From Stagonosporopsis chrysanthemi (taxonomy: Eukaryota; Ascomycota; Dothideomycetes; Pleosporales; Didymellaceae), in the NCBI GenBank assembly GCA_022560025.1, contig JAFISE010000004.1, positions 310,001-374,000 of the forward strand: a stretch of 64,000 nucleotides of DNA. Reading direction: 5' to 3'. Below are positions 47,060 through 58,622 of the stretch, in pieces; the stretch's first letter is position 1; each line of letters opens with the position of its first letter. The notes under the pieces were generated by a model, which had not been told where the DNA came from, made no database searches, and was given only the letters and a program-made list of their open reading frames with translations. The translations under genes and the position numbers were made by a program.

Positions 47060-47565
47060 GGCTGGAGCAGATTGGCTCGGTGCAGATAGGCCATATGGCG
47101 AAAGCGTCATAGAATGGAAGAGCCTGAATGCACCCTGGATCCCGATATCGACCATCAGCCGCCGCCATTCAAAAGTCGAGTCGATTGGTCTGAATACCTC
47201 TTAGCCATCTTTTTGAGACGACTTCAAGCAGGGCCGCCCAGCTCAGCTCACCGCAAGAACGCCTGGACAGCTATATCTAGCAGAATTGATGTGCGTGAGG
47301 TTATGACTTGTGGTATAGAAGGCGCCATGTGACAGGGGGTAAGTTGCCCTTCAGCTTGGCAGGCAACGACGAGCCTCACCTCTCGAAGGATATAATCAAC
47401 CAGCTCCCCATGCCCATTTCCACCTATTTTCACAATCTCCTGCTGCCTTTTGCACGCCGCAAGATCATTCTTCCGCCGGCCAATATCGCTTACGCTCACC
47501 GGCCCCCAGCCTTCTTGCACGCTCGACCAATCACCACACGCCGACGCCCTTCAGCCTCGTCAACC
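47060..47565. other. Spacer between MFS carrier and zinc-finger gene
   Basis: These 506 bases hold the MFS 3' UTR and zinc-finger gene promoter. A 72-codon frame at 47114-47332 has no recognisable signature. Confidence 0.55.
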
Positions 47566-48657
47566 ATGTCAGACTACGTCCCCAACCACGAATACAGCAT
47601 GCAGTTTGCTGCACCCGAAGACGACCCTTACGCGTACAATTGGACCACGTTGCGAGAGGAAGTCGACCAGCCGCTGTCTAGCCTCTTTTCGGACATCACG
47701 TCTGCCTCACTCCAGGAGGACATCGATATGGACAGCAACAAGTGGTCTGATCTGAGCCGCGCCCTCGACAACGGGCCTTGGCAGGATTTATTTTATTCGT
47801 CGGCCGAGCATCATAGCGCTGAGGCGCAGCCTGGTGACCAGTAAGTAAAAAAAAAGACATGAGCTAACAAAGGGGCAAGTGTAGCGCCCCCGACAGTTCG
47901 GGATACGATGCACTCACAGGAAGAGCACGGTGACGAGGCCGCCAAAGAAGAGGCTCGTTTTGCCTGTGGCCATCCGAAGTGTCCCAAAACCTTCAAGCGA
48001 AAGGGGGACCTCACCCGGCACCAAAAGCTACATGAAGGTCTTAGGAAGTATTCGTGCACTGCCCAAGAGTGCAGATACTCCTTTACCAGGAGTGACAAAT
48101 TAGTCGACCATATCCGCGCAGGACATGATACCGAGACGCTCTTCACCTGTCGAGAGCCAAATTGCGAGGCACTTCTGACAAAGGACATGCTGCCACTGCA
48201 TGATCGCTACTTTCGGCGACTTTCACTTATATTTAAAACCTACCGCCAATGTCCACTCCCCAGATGTGGCTTCCGCGTTCAGACATCCAAGCTGGACAAT
48301 CTAAAACAGCACCTCCTGGATAGCCATGATGTTAAGGGCCGAGAGCGATTCACTTCGCCCCTCCTTGACAGAGGATATGACCACGCATCAGGCAATATAG
48401 TATGTCCTATCTGCGTCGACTCAAAATCCTTCCCTACCCACGACGATTTCCAGAACCACTTCGTGAACAGTCACTGTGGTAGCTACAGTACCGGGTATTT
48501 AGGTTTCTTCACCTGGCGCATTAAAGTGTCTAGAGGCTATCGATTTTATGAGACCATTCCTCAAGAGCTTCATGAGTATCGCCGTACGATCCTGAGTTTG
48601 GTGCCGGACTTCCACAGACATCGTGTCTGGGATGACATTAGAAAGTGCCCTCAGTAG
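47566..48657 (+). CDS. C2H2 zinc-finger protein
   Basis: This is a probable DNA-binding regulator with no named orthologue that I recognise. A 91-codon acidic first exon (47566-47840) is followed by a second exon to 48657; the total is 350 residues in my preferred model. Four finger-like units occur: CGHPKCPKTFKRKGDLTRHQKLH, CTAQECRYSFTRSDKLVDHIRAGH, CPLPRCGFRVQTSKLDNLKQHLLDSH and CPICVDSKSFPTHDDFQNHFVNSH. The first two are classical CX4CX12HX3-4H fingers; the others are spaced differently. The splice is uncertain: the gtaagt donor at 47841 is in phase with the ag ending at 47879, giving a 39-nt intron, whereas the nearby tag acceptor at 47884 is out of phase with that donor. A weaker donor at 47834 would pair with 47884. 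Confidence 0.8.
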
Positions 48658-48914
48658 ACATGCAACCACTGCAGCATCTGTCCTTCATCATAAGAGCGAA
48701 AACACTGTCACTACCGAATTTGATCTATTCCGGCGTTCAGTTGTCTTTTTTGTTTATAGCCATAGAACCCCACAAAACATCCATCTCCTTATAAACTCTC
48801 TTGTGCCAACACATCGCCGTCCACTGCCTCTAACTCAGCAAACACACATGCACCAAACCAGTACCCTTCCCTCCTCCACACTCCACCCCTTTGGCACATT
48901 CCGAGCCCACGCCT

Positions 48915-48952
48915 AACCTCGCCTCGCCTCACCTCGCCTCGCTTCGTCTCAC
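48915..48952. repeat. Pentamer tandem repeat (cctcg-like)
   Basis: This is a run of imperfect cctcg/cctca units on +, about seven copies. Confidence 0.7.
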
Positions 48953-49149
48953 CCCCGAGTCAGAAGCACAACCCCAACCCCCACCGTCTCACGCTGAAAC
49001 CTAGCGTCGGCAGTTCGCAGCTCTATCCTGTCCTGTCCTGTGCCGTCATGCTTTGCTGTGCCACAGAGCGCCTGTTAGAGGGGGTGAGACTGCGGCGTGG
49101 GATATTCATTGCAGGGAATATGTGGTTTGTGAGGGTTGAACTGTGACTG

Positions 49150-49318
49150 TGACATGGCAGGTGAGATGACAGGTGACAAGTGACAGGCGAGCTACAAGGA
49201 TGGGTGGAGAGTGTGAGGTGTGAGATGCGACAAGTGACAAGTGACAAGTGACAAGCAACAAGCAACAAGCGACAAGCGACAAACGACAAGCGACACACAT
49301 CAGACAAAGACAAAGACA
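49150..49318. repeat. Minisatellite of 7-mers (gacaagt and variants)
   Basis: The core from about 49227 to 49294 is close-packed 7-base units (gacaagt, gacaagc, aacaagc). Looser copies occur on both sides, and it ends in gacaaa hexamers. Confidence 0.8.
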
Positions 49319-49463
49319 AAGAGGGGAGGGGGTATGTCTCTGCGGAGAGGACTTCCCGAGCGAGCAGAGGATGGGCTTGCTGTGCTTGCCGAGAAGAGAT
49401 GCAGATGGGCAGGCAATGTTGAGGTTAATGCTACTCACGCACGCCCCCTGGCTTTTGCAGTCT

Positions 49464-49530
49464 TGTTCAGATCAGTTCAGATCAGTTCAGTTCAGATCAG
49501 TTCAACTCAACTCAGACTAATCAGTTCACA
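49464..49530. repeat. Tandem repeat of ttcagatcag units
   Basis: Alternating ttcag and atcag pentamers change to ttcaactcaa near the 3' side. Confidence 0.75.
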
Positions 49531-49663
49531 GACGAAGAAAGGTTATATATACACTACAAGGGCCCCCCTAGCGCTGATCAAACGGCGGTGGTGGGAGTGG
49601 ACAAAGGGAAAAGAAAAGTGACCGCGAACCATCTATGCTCTATGCTGTATGCTGTACAAGGGA

Positions 49664-49678
49664 CCCCCCCCCCCCCCC
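49664..49678. repeat. Homopolymer C run (15 C)
   Basis: This is an uninterrupted run of C. Its length may be unreliable because such runs are hard to sequence. Confidence 0.9.
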
Positions 49679-49698
49679 GGTACTCCGAGAGCCCTCGC

Positions 49699-49760
49699 GA
49701 TATGGATATGGATGTGGATATGGATGTGGATGATTGGGGTGTGGATATGGATGTGGATGA
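49699..49760. repeat. Hexamer repeat (gatatg/gatgtg)
   Basis: These are imperfect 6-base units gatatg and gatgtg, broken once by gattgggg. In one frame it would encode Asp-Met/Val repeats, but there is no gene context. Confidence 0.8.
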
Positions 49761-49820
49761 GGAATGGGGAGAAAAAAGAATATATAGAGTGTGTTGCCGT
49801 CTCCTATCTAGCCCGTGCAG

Positions 49821-49889
49821 CACAACACAACACAACACCACACACACACACACACACACACACACTCTCTCTCTCTCTCTCTCTCTCTT
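49821..49889. repeat. Compound microsatellite (cacaa)n-(ca)n-(ct)n
   Basis: cacaa units pass into about thirteen CA units and then about thirteen CT units. The tract ends 39 bases from the stop codon of the TBC gene, probably inside its 3' UTR. Confidence 0.9.
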
Positions 49890-49927
49890 CTCGCAGACAC
49901 ATTAAATGAATGAAAGGGAGTGGATCA

Positions 49928-52469
49928 TCACGCACCCGGCCCCATCTTACCCGCCTCATACACGCGCGCCATAAACACATCAACATCAGCATCGACGCGC
50001 TTAGCGCCCAGGACAGCCTCGACGGCGCCCTTGTCGCCCTCCATGCAGCTCCGCTCGAGCAGCAGCAGGACAGCGACGGCGACGCGGGGCGGGATCTTGT
50101 CGCTCTCGACGGCATAGACGTCCATGACGCGGGCGGCGAGCTCGACGCCGAGGCGCGCGCAGAACAGCGAGCTGAACATGTGGTAGAGGTAGTCGCGGGG
50201 CTCGACGCGCAGGGCCTCGAGGCGGGCGGCGAGGGCGGGGGCTTTTTTGCCCAGCGCGTGCAGCGTCGTTGAGTAGGCGGCGTGGATGGCGGCTGGGTCG
50301 TGGACGAGGAAGGAGAGCGGGAGCGGCCGGTTGAGGAGGTTGGAGAGCGTGATGAAGGCTTGCGGGGCGGGGAGGTTGAGCAGCAGCAGCGCGGCGATGT
50401 GGTGGAGGCCGGTTTCCGTGGGGGGGATGTCCGGGCGGTAGGTGGCGTAGGCGAGGCAGACGTTGATGAGGTCCTGGTGGAGGGGCTGTTCGTCGGTGGC
50501 GGTTGGGGTGGAGGGAGCGGCGAACATTTTGAGTTCGGGGAAGACGGAGCGCGAGTTGGACAGGATCTGGGCGTAGCGGCCGTCGAGGGCGTCGTTGCCG
50601 TGTTGCTTGATCTCCTTTTGCGCTTTTGCGAGGGCGATTTGGAATGTGCCTTCTGTGACTTCCAAATCGTTCCCAACCGCTTTCGACCACACCTGTCCTC
50701 GCAACCGCGGAGGGATGCCGTTCCACCACATTTTCCTGTGTGAAGCACGAAGCTCGGGTTTTGTCATCTCTGTAGCCCAGTTGGGGAGCAGCAGGTTTGA
50801 CCAGTACTCCGCCTTGATGCGGGAGGCCTTTTCCCGGGCCAGGGCCTCGTCCTGAGCACGCTGGGCTTCGAGGCGGTCTGTAGTCGTCAGCATTCCACCA
50901 CTTCTCTGTGTTTGAGATTGACTTACCAGCCTCTTCGATCCGCGCCAGCATCCGCTGGTACTCTTTCAGGTGCTTCTTCTCCTCCTTCGGGTTCTTCGGC
51001 GGTAACCACGACGGACGGGTGCGCGAAAGGTACTTTTGCTTTTCAGCGGATGGCTGGAACGGGTCGATCAGGGGATCGCTCTTCCGGATTGGCGGTAATG
51101 CGGGCTTTTTGGACTTGGCCTCGGGCTCGTTCAGCGAGGTGGATCGCGCCAGGCCAGGCTGCTGGCGCTGGATCTCCTGCTTCCGCTCAAACTCCATCTG
51201 GAACTCCTCCAGTTTCTCGGTCATCGTCTTCGCGTCGGGGTCGAGCGAGCCGTATGTGTCCTGCCATGTGTGCGTGCGCTGTCTTTCCAGCGCCGGCGGC
51301 GACTCGTTCCTGCCTAGTGTGTTGGGCGAGGGCGGTTGTGGGATGCGGGAATGCGGCGCCGGCGACGTCCTTGCAGACGAGGCGGCGCTGGCTATGCTGC
51401 CGATTGGCGATGGCTGCGGCGGGCTGCCGCTTGAGGACGGGGCCGGCGAGCGCTCCTGAGCAGGCCGGGGCGAGATGGGGATGTTCCAGACGACAGCATC
51501 CTCGGGCAGCTCGTCGTCCTCGTCATCGCACTCGGCCTCCCTCTCCTTGACGGTCTTGCGCTTTGCATCCTGCCACGACTGCCGGCGGGCACTGAGGGAC
51601 GGCGAGGGCAGGACGTCGAGGGTCCGCGAGCTTTTCCGCGACAGCGTGCGTGTTGCTGATGTGTGTGTGCTCGAGGGGGACGGCGAGCGCGAGGAGCGGC
51701 GTGGGGCGGCCAGGCTCATGGTCTGCAGCGACGGGGCGGACGGCGATGTGAAGCCCCTCCGCATCTTGCCCGGCTGCAGCTGCGGCGGCGGCGGACGGGC
51801 GCCGTGGCTGGGCGGGCCCTTGCTGCCCGGGTACTGCGGGTACTGCGGTTTCCTGGCCGTCAGGTCGCGGAACGAGTGCTGTGCTGGGTGGGCGTGGGCG
51901 TGGGCGTGCGGGGTGCCGCGGAGGCTCGAGAGCGACGACGACGAGATGCTGCGGGCCTCGTAGACGACGCGGTGGTCGTGGGTGGTCGGCATGGGGAAGA
52001 CGGTGGGCCCGCCGCTGACGTCGTCGAGGTTGATCTCCTCAAAGTGCGACAGGTCGCTCGGCCCCATGTAGTCGGAGAGCGTGTCCGAGTGGAAGCTGGA
52101 CGACTTGGACGACTTGGACGTGGTCAGGTCGGGCGGCTCCAGCTCGTACGAGGCCATGGTGAGCGCCGGCGGGTGGGCGCAGGCGAGGGTGGCCATGAGC
52201 GAGCGAGGCTGTCGCTGCGAAGGCGGGCGGTCTGGGGCCCCAATGCGGTGAGGAAGAATGGAGCGCGGCTTTGCGTGCTGGATGCAGTCGTTGCGCGCGG
52301 CCGGAAGCGGAATCAGCGAGCTGCCGCGGCCATAGTCGAGCTCTGAGATGATGTAGAGGGCGGTGCTCTGGGAAAAATAGTCGCTGGCGGCGTGGATGCT
52401 GCTGCTGTCGTCGCCGCCAGAATCCTGGTGTTGGTGCTCCCACCGGGCACCGCAATTTCGGGAAGGCAT
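49928..52469 (-). CDS. TBC-domain protein (TBC1D12/14-like) with long disordered N-terminus
   Basis: TBC proteins are usually GTPase-activating proteins for Rab GTPases. Two exons on -, 52469-50927 and 50877-49928, around a 49-nt intron give 830 residues. The first ~480 residues are Ser/Pro-rich and disordered. A helical stretch (EEKKHLKEYQRMLARIEEAG) spans the junction into DRLEAQRAQDEALAREKASRIK. The TBC domain opens with KMWWNGIPPRLRGQVWSKAVGNDL, as in TBC1D12/14, and closes with the VELAARVMDVY region. The catalytic motifs are poor: the usual IxxDxxR reads ILSNSRS and the YxQ segment reads PPTETG, so GAP activity is doubtful. The start is uncertain: a strong-context ATG at 52157 (MASYELEPPD) would remove 104 residues. 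Confidence 0.85.
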
Positions 52470-53297
52470 CGTCGCCGTCGCGCTAGCAAAGCAAGCCCCT
52501 GATGATCCCTGCGCGGTTCCAGGCGCGGTCGCGGCGGCTTTCGTCCAGGCTGCGGGCGGGCGCTCACTTCAATGGAGATGGCAAGAGGGCCGCGGCATGC
52601 ACGGTGGGGATCAATGGGCAGAGGGCAGCGCAGCGGGCTCGGGCACAGACATGGGACATGGTGGTGGACGGAGGCGCCTTCACCCCGACGCGCGCATGGG
52701 GCGCCGGGCTTTTGAACCTTGGGTCCTGCAAACGGGCGCCTTCGATGGCGTCGTAGCGGCCACCCGCGTCGACCGTCGAGGTGAAACCGTCAAAGCCCGT
52801 CACGCTTCGCTGTGGCTGGTACCGGCCCCTGCCATTCATCGGTGCACGCTTGGGGGACTTGACATCACCGAGCAACCTCACCGCGCCCAATTGCACCCAC
52901 CGCACCACTTTTCGCGGCAGCTCCCAGCCATCATGAGCAGCCGCGCCGCTGCTAGTAGCTGATCGTGCCCAGCGCACACACACCCATCCCACAAGACACA
53001 GGACGCTGCACTTGGATCGCCGAAAGCAGGATTTCGACGTCAGGATTATTGCAATGTCCATGCTTCTGCCATGCGCCGTCCATGCAGCCAAGCATGGCTT
53101 GCAGCCAGTCCGCCGCGCTAGCACATGCCGGGTCAGATCTTGATTCCCGTTGTTGAGCGCACTTGCTGCTTCGAAGCTCAAAGTCAAGACCGTCTTAGAT
53201 TATTGGAGATCATGATTCCGTCACACTGCAGCCCGTCTGCCGTCGTGTACACACCCGCAAAGGCCTCCAGGCCTCCGCGAAGCACCATTGGCGCCTC
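52470..53297. other. Spacer between TBC gene start and TERT end
   Basis: These 828 bases hold the TBC gene promoter and the TERT 3' UTR. Several short frames on both strands have no recognisable signature. Confidence 0.55.
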
Positions 53298-56200
53298 TTA
53301 TCTTCGCTGCCAAGCACTCGCCGCCGTCTCAAGCAGCTGTCGCTCTACTGCATCAGACATGCGAGCTGCCACGAGCGACTTGTCGAGCCATGCCAGCAGC
53401 GCTCCATGCCTTGTCTGCGCGCGCCCGAACACCGTGGAGAAGGCTTTGCAAGCGAGCCTGGCCTCAAATTAGCCCAACGCTCATCAAGGTATCCGCAATA
53501 CGAGTTCCCCGCCCGGCCATCTCACGCACCCTGGCGTTCATCCGACGGCCGGCCCCCTGGTTGCGCGATTGGGACGAGCGATACCGCGTGTTCCATCCCC
53601 GCCAACTGTGAGACACTCGCTTCAGCCACACTTACCACTGCATCTGTCGCCGGGAGATGACACTTTGCACATGCACATTGCGTCTGTCGCTGCGCGAACG
53701 CGCACGCCGCTGCACCATCACGAACGCCAGCGCGATGATGCTGTTGACTGTTCCTGTGCAATTCGTCAGTCCGCTGCATCGGTAAGAATTAGCCGTGCCG
53801 ATCGACGCTGCACTGCAGATTACTCGTGTCCCCGCCTAATCGGTGCAACCACGATTACATGTCTGCTGTGACTGGCCAGAAAAGTACGCATTTCAGGGCA
53901 TCGCCATGCCACGGCTACCATTGGGGAATTTTCGGGGTTGAGGTGAACGCACTGATAAGTAAGCTTGAACACGTCCGTCGCACCTTGGCCAGCACGCGCA
54001 CATACTCAAGGCATCTCACCGCCGATTCATGGAAGCTTTGATGCAAATTCGTTAGTACTGTTGACACGCTGTTCAATGCAGTGTCGATGAACATGGCTTT
54101 CAGCTGAATCTTGAATCCACTGCGCCGTGTTAGCGCACCACCCACTACATCGCCGATAGCTCTGCAACTTACTTGAGCGCTTTTCGATGGAATGTCTGTC
54201 CTGGAACCTTTGACAACTCTATCGTCAGTGACTTCTCGACGTCTGCTGCACGTCAGTGTCTGCTCCCTGCCGAGCCATGCCCCCTACTCACCAGTCCTTG
54301 TGGCACGTTCAGTCTTCTTCCTCACTTCTAGCGTAGTCGTGTCGATGCAAATACCACAATAGAGAAACTGGGTGCCCGGGCTGCATTTGGGGACCCGGAC
54401 GCCATCGTCGGTGACCACATCGAAGTTGGTCATGGACTTTGCGGGTTTGATCTGAACCCCATAGTCTACGTGGCCGCGATGCATGACGCGTACGAAGCGC
54501 TCCGCATGCTGATGATTGACCGTTATCAGGAGAAAGTCATCTAGCAGACGTAAGAGCAAACAATCACTGCCCAACGCGAAGCTCAGCACATTGCGTTCGA
54601 GCTCAGCATAGAAGTAGTTGCAAAGGATGCTGGAGAGGATCGACCCTTGCGGGATGCCCGTCTTCTGGCGGTAGAAGCGCTTGCCGATCTTGACAATATT
54701 ACGCTCGATATGTTCACGCAGCAGGCGCATCAGATCGTCCTTCAATTCTTGCTGCTGCATGTTGGTGTTGACGAAGACTGTATTGCTCTTCGTGCCCACC
54801 AGCTGGTTCTGGACAAGCTGGCTGAATGATTCCGCACTTCTAGCAGCCGCCGTGTGTGACACCCAGCGCTTCAGTGGCGGTGGCTTGACGTGCTGGCCGT
54901 GGAGACGCTGCAAGGCACCCAACGGACTGATCTCGACATGTTTGCCGGTTGAATACGCTTCTGCTGACACGAGGCTGTCGACCATGCTCAGCAGCCGCTG
55001 TTGAGGAATAGTATCGAAGCAGGAGAGGACATCGACTTTGGCAAAGTACAATTGCTTGTCCTGCAGACCTTGCTCGCGTAAAGAAGTTCTAAACTTCTCA
55101 ATCTTGGTGAACATGTCGCCTACTGAGAATAGTGACGAACCAAATTGTTCAGGCTGAAGACCCTGCAGAAGTCAGCATAATTCACTCGTGTTGTACAGTG
55201 GAACCCGACCTTCTCGTACGTGATCGCGTTGAACACGGGAGTCATGACTGAATTAATGCTTTTGCCCAGAGTCGTTGCACCATATCGCGTCACCTGCGGT
55301 CTTCGTTTCAGGTTCATGATCATACGAACACCTTGCTTTTTTGGCAGCAGACGCAGCTTGCTGAATCCAAGCGGCCGGACAGCGAGTAGCCTGTTGACGC
55401 GCTCAGTCGGCATCTCTTCAAACAGTTTCAATTTCAATGTTGATAACGACGGCTCTGTAAGCATACGCCAGACATCGTGTCGAAAGTAGAATAACTGGTT
55501 ACGGTGCGCATTCGACTCTGTGACATAGAAATTCGACCTGATCAAAGGGATCAGGAATGAGTCGAAGACCCAGTAGACGAACTCCTGGAAGATCTCCTTG
55601 CGCTTCTCGAAATCGGGTCGTGCCAGCTTGGTGGTTTCGCCTGAACCAGGCAGCTGGAGCCACACTAGGCTTGTGATCGGCTATGTCTTAGTGCTGAGAA
55701 CGAGCCAAGACTCGAGGACTACATACCTGAATCTTTTGTGTAACTTGATGCAGAGTCAGGGTCTCAAACTTGCGCAAGGATACAAATTGGTCGACACAAT
55801 GCATGATTGTGCGTTTGTTCTCATTGTTACCCCAGAAGTCTTTCGGGATCACTTTGGCGATGACAGCGCGACAAAAAGCAGATACGTGCGCTGTAGGACA
55901 AGCCATGTCTGTAAGACATGTCTCGTTTGTGTTTTGACCTGCTAGCGTCTTCGTGGATTCTGTCTCGTGGTCTAGTGCTGTTGATTGAGCAGCACCGGGT
56001 CGAAGTTGATGTCGCTCCCATCCTGGCTTCGACAGTAGAGAGACCGTCTAAGACATTAGCACTGGACGCGTTGGAGCCGACAACAGACCTACTTTGACTG
56101 GACAATAGTGGCGTAGCATCTCAGGGTACGAACATCGCTGGTTGAGAATACGCAGCTTCTCGACCAAGTGCACTGCGTCTCCTCGCAATCTCTTCGGGGT

Positions 56201-57513
56201 ACGACGTTTCCATTTGGCCACTTCGTCTGCATTGTTGAGCTTTTCACCCAGTTCTCGACACATTTTCTGGTGAATCTCTTTCTCCCGCAGTGTGTAATCC
56301 TTGAAGGGCATTGCGGTCTCACGTGGGTCGGTCTTGGACGTAAAGACATTGTGAAGGCCATATTGGCGCGGGAACATGTATCTCATAATCTGGACAGTCT
56401 GCTGCTTATCGTCTCGGCGAGGATAGCGGTTGAGTACGTCTGCATGTGTCAGTCACGGCATGTAGACGCACACATGGAAGACAACTGACGAATATGACGC
56501 ATGCCGAACTTGACACCGCCCTTTGCATTCAAAGCAGCTTTGGCATAAAACATGCGGCTGCGCACGAAAGCTATCTTGCACGGTGTACGGACGTCAATCT
56601 GCAAAACAGAACGCTTCTGATCTGGCGCGCTTGTTAAACAACCATCTGGCGGAGCTGGCTTCGACACCTGATACGGCTCCAAGTCAAAAATGGGAGGGCC
56701 GCTCAGTTGGAAGTAGTTTGCAGAGTCCCCTTTAACAGGGCAGAAAATAGCACACTGTGTGAGCATGTCCACCATGATGCGTTCGCCTTCTTCGCCGAGG
56801 ACTGCAAGCAGTCGACACCATAGCGGCCCAGTCAATGCTTGCACGTTACTGTTTGGGTAGCGCTCAACGAGCCCAGGTATCGAAGGTGCGATGCCTTGGT
56901 CGCTGCCCTTGTGTTGGAAAGCTGACCCACGTCGCTCAAATCCATGACATAGCAGATGGCGGAGTTTGAAGGACGAGGAGCGATTGAAGAGGCGCCAAAT
57001 CACAAAGTACACAATCTGTGCCTCTTAGCACCTGCATGAATACTTCTCTTGATAACTACGAATGGCTGGTGCAGAACCTACCTCGGGTTGCAGGAAATAG
57101 CCAGGCCTGAAAGTGCCCCCTGTGATAGCTGGCGATACCTGCTGGGTGAATGTCTCCATGTCACGGTCGCGCTCTTTGGCGAGCTGCTCCTCGTCTTGGG
57201 TGTTTGCTGTCTTGTGTTGACCGATGACAGTCGAATCGAGCAGCTGCCCGAGCTCAACGTCAGGAGTGCATGTTGCGTGAGGTGCTTCCTGGGTAGCCAT
57301 TGGCCGTCCCAGCTGAGCGAGTTTCCGACGCCTGTTCTTGGACGGGGTTGGAAGGGCAGACAGAAGATAGTGGCGCAGCGTAAGCAGGCGAGGATAGAAG
57401 CGTTGCAAAACAGGCTGTTCAATGGGTGGTGCAGGTGTGGCAGGCGCAGATTGGCTGGCGAGGTGCGCCTTCTTCCGCGGGAGTCCCGCGCGGGGTGTGC
57501 ACTTTCGCTTCAT
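53298..57513 (-). CDS. TERT: Telomerase reverse transcriptase, ten exons
   Basis: TERT is the catalytic protein of telomerase; it adds telomere repeats using its RNA template. Exons on -: 57513-57082, 57015-56490, 56439-56093, 56047-55727, 55680-55210, 55162-54292, 54242-54173, 54119-53953, 53753-53636, 53457-53298. They join in phase to 1160 residues, normal for fungi. The N-terminal domain has FYPRLLTLRHYLLSALP; the RNA-binding domain has RYMFPRQYGLHNVFTS and the T motif SNFYVTES (~590). The RT domain has LRLLPKKQGVRMIMNLKR (motifs 1-2), YFAKVDVLSCFD (A, Asp ~743), GIPQGSILSSILCNY (B'), LRLLDDFLLIT (C, Asp ~907-908), IKPAKSMTNF (D) and FLYCGICIDTTTLEV (E). The thumb ends AFSTVFGRAQTRHGALLAWLD. 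All catalytic residues are intact. The last two introns (199 and 178 nt) are much longer than the other seven (45-67 nt). Confidence 0.95.
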
Positions 57514-58622
57514 GCTGACCTGACGGCATTGGTGTGACAGCAAGTGCCTGGGGGATTCCAGCAGAGCAAGCGATGGTGAAGTGGCAGCAAAGCGTGCGTG
57601 GTTGGGGGTGTTGTTGTGTTTGGGCGGCCAGAAGAAGAAGGCGCGCTAGCCACAGGCGACCTACCGGTATCGAGCACCTCAGCCAGCAGAAGTTGCCAGT
57701 GTTGAGGTACCGCTGAGATCAGCAGAGCCCGAGCTGAATGTGTGTGCACGGCAGAGCAGGAAAGGGGCACTTGACGCGGGCTGGCCAGGTGTCGTCCCAG
57801 TAGAGTTGGGCATGTACCCAGGTTGACCGTGGGAGCAAATGCACGGAGCGGCGATTCTAGCCTCGAGATGTGCGCTAGAGGGTCGATGGCCGGGGCACGT
57901 GTGGAGACGGCGCGCAGTTCCTTGCGGCCAGGACGAGTGCATACAGAGGCAGCGCAGAGGAGCGCGGAGGCGTTGGGCGCGCCGTCTGAAATTGCAGTGA
58001 CTTCCCTTGCAGCCTCGTGCCATGGCTGGGGCGCGCCGTCTGGGGTGCGGCGTCTGGCAGCAGTGCCGTTTACCCAGGCTGCTGTCTGCTGCCGTCTGCT
58101 GCCGTCTGCTGCTGGACGCAGAGGCTGGTCGGCTGCCCGACCACTCGCAGGCGTGCAGAGACAAGGCCGAGCCGCAGGAGTGACTGGCTGGGCGGGCGGC
58201 GCCTCTCCGCACCACTCGAGCCCACGTTGGCCCGTTGCCGTTGCCGCTTGCTGAGTCGACCTCCAGGCTCCGTGACGCCCGCTGCTGTTGACTGTGACCT
58301 CCGTGACCCCCGTGACGCCCAGAAGCGCGCCTCTTGCTCGACCGGACCGCTCCCAGGCGCGCTGAGTCGACGACCCCTCTGCAATATCTGCCCGGCCATC
58401 CGCCGTGTGCCCGCGCCCTGCTGAAACACGCAGCCGTAGCCGCAGCCCGCCCGCAATTGGCTGCTCTGCGCCGCCTGGCAGCCTGACTTGTCTCCGCGAC
58501 CCTCTGCAGCAGACGTCAAGCGGCGCACGATTGGACCGCGGCGCTGGAGGCTGCACAGCGACCTCGCTTCCCGCAACCGCAGACGCAGCGACAGGAGCAT
58601 GGAACCGTAGACGAGAGACACC
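57514..58622. promoter_or_regulatory. Divergent region between TERT and RhoGEF
   Basis: This 1.1-kb GC-rich region lies between two divergent starts. It includes a short run of ctgccgt/ctgctg units around 58079-58116. A 483-codon frame on - (57510-58961) crosses it, but most of it mirrors the RhoGEF histidine tract and is not taken as a gene. Confidence 0.5.

Larger units (their letters stand above)
48658..49927. other. Microsatellite-rich spacer between convergent genes
   Basis: This is about 1.3 kb with no supported gene. It is built largely of short tandem repeats, listed separately. Frames here translate the repeats and are not taken as genes. Confidence 0.7.

Noticed and set aside
49200..49300. 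CRISPR-like regularly spaced repeats
   Set aside because: The units are 7-base tandem repeats without spacers, in a eukaryotic genome.
50001..50865. Continuation of the TBC first-exon frame past 50927 as one 822-codon protein
   Set aside because: After the gtaagt donor the frame turns into Arg/Pro-rich nonsense, while the spliced frame gives a proper TBC domain.
53522..53779. TERT thumb ending read through 53635 as LAGMEHAVSLV
   Set aside because: It requires a 30-nt intron, too short to splice. The acceptor at 53458 instead gives the conserved ending LACKAFSTVFGRAQTRHG.
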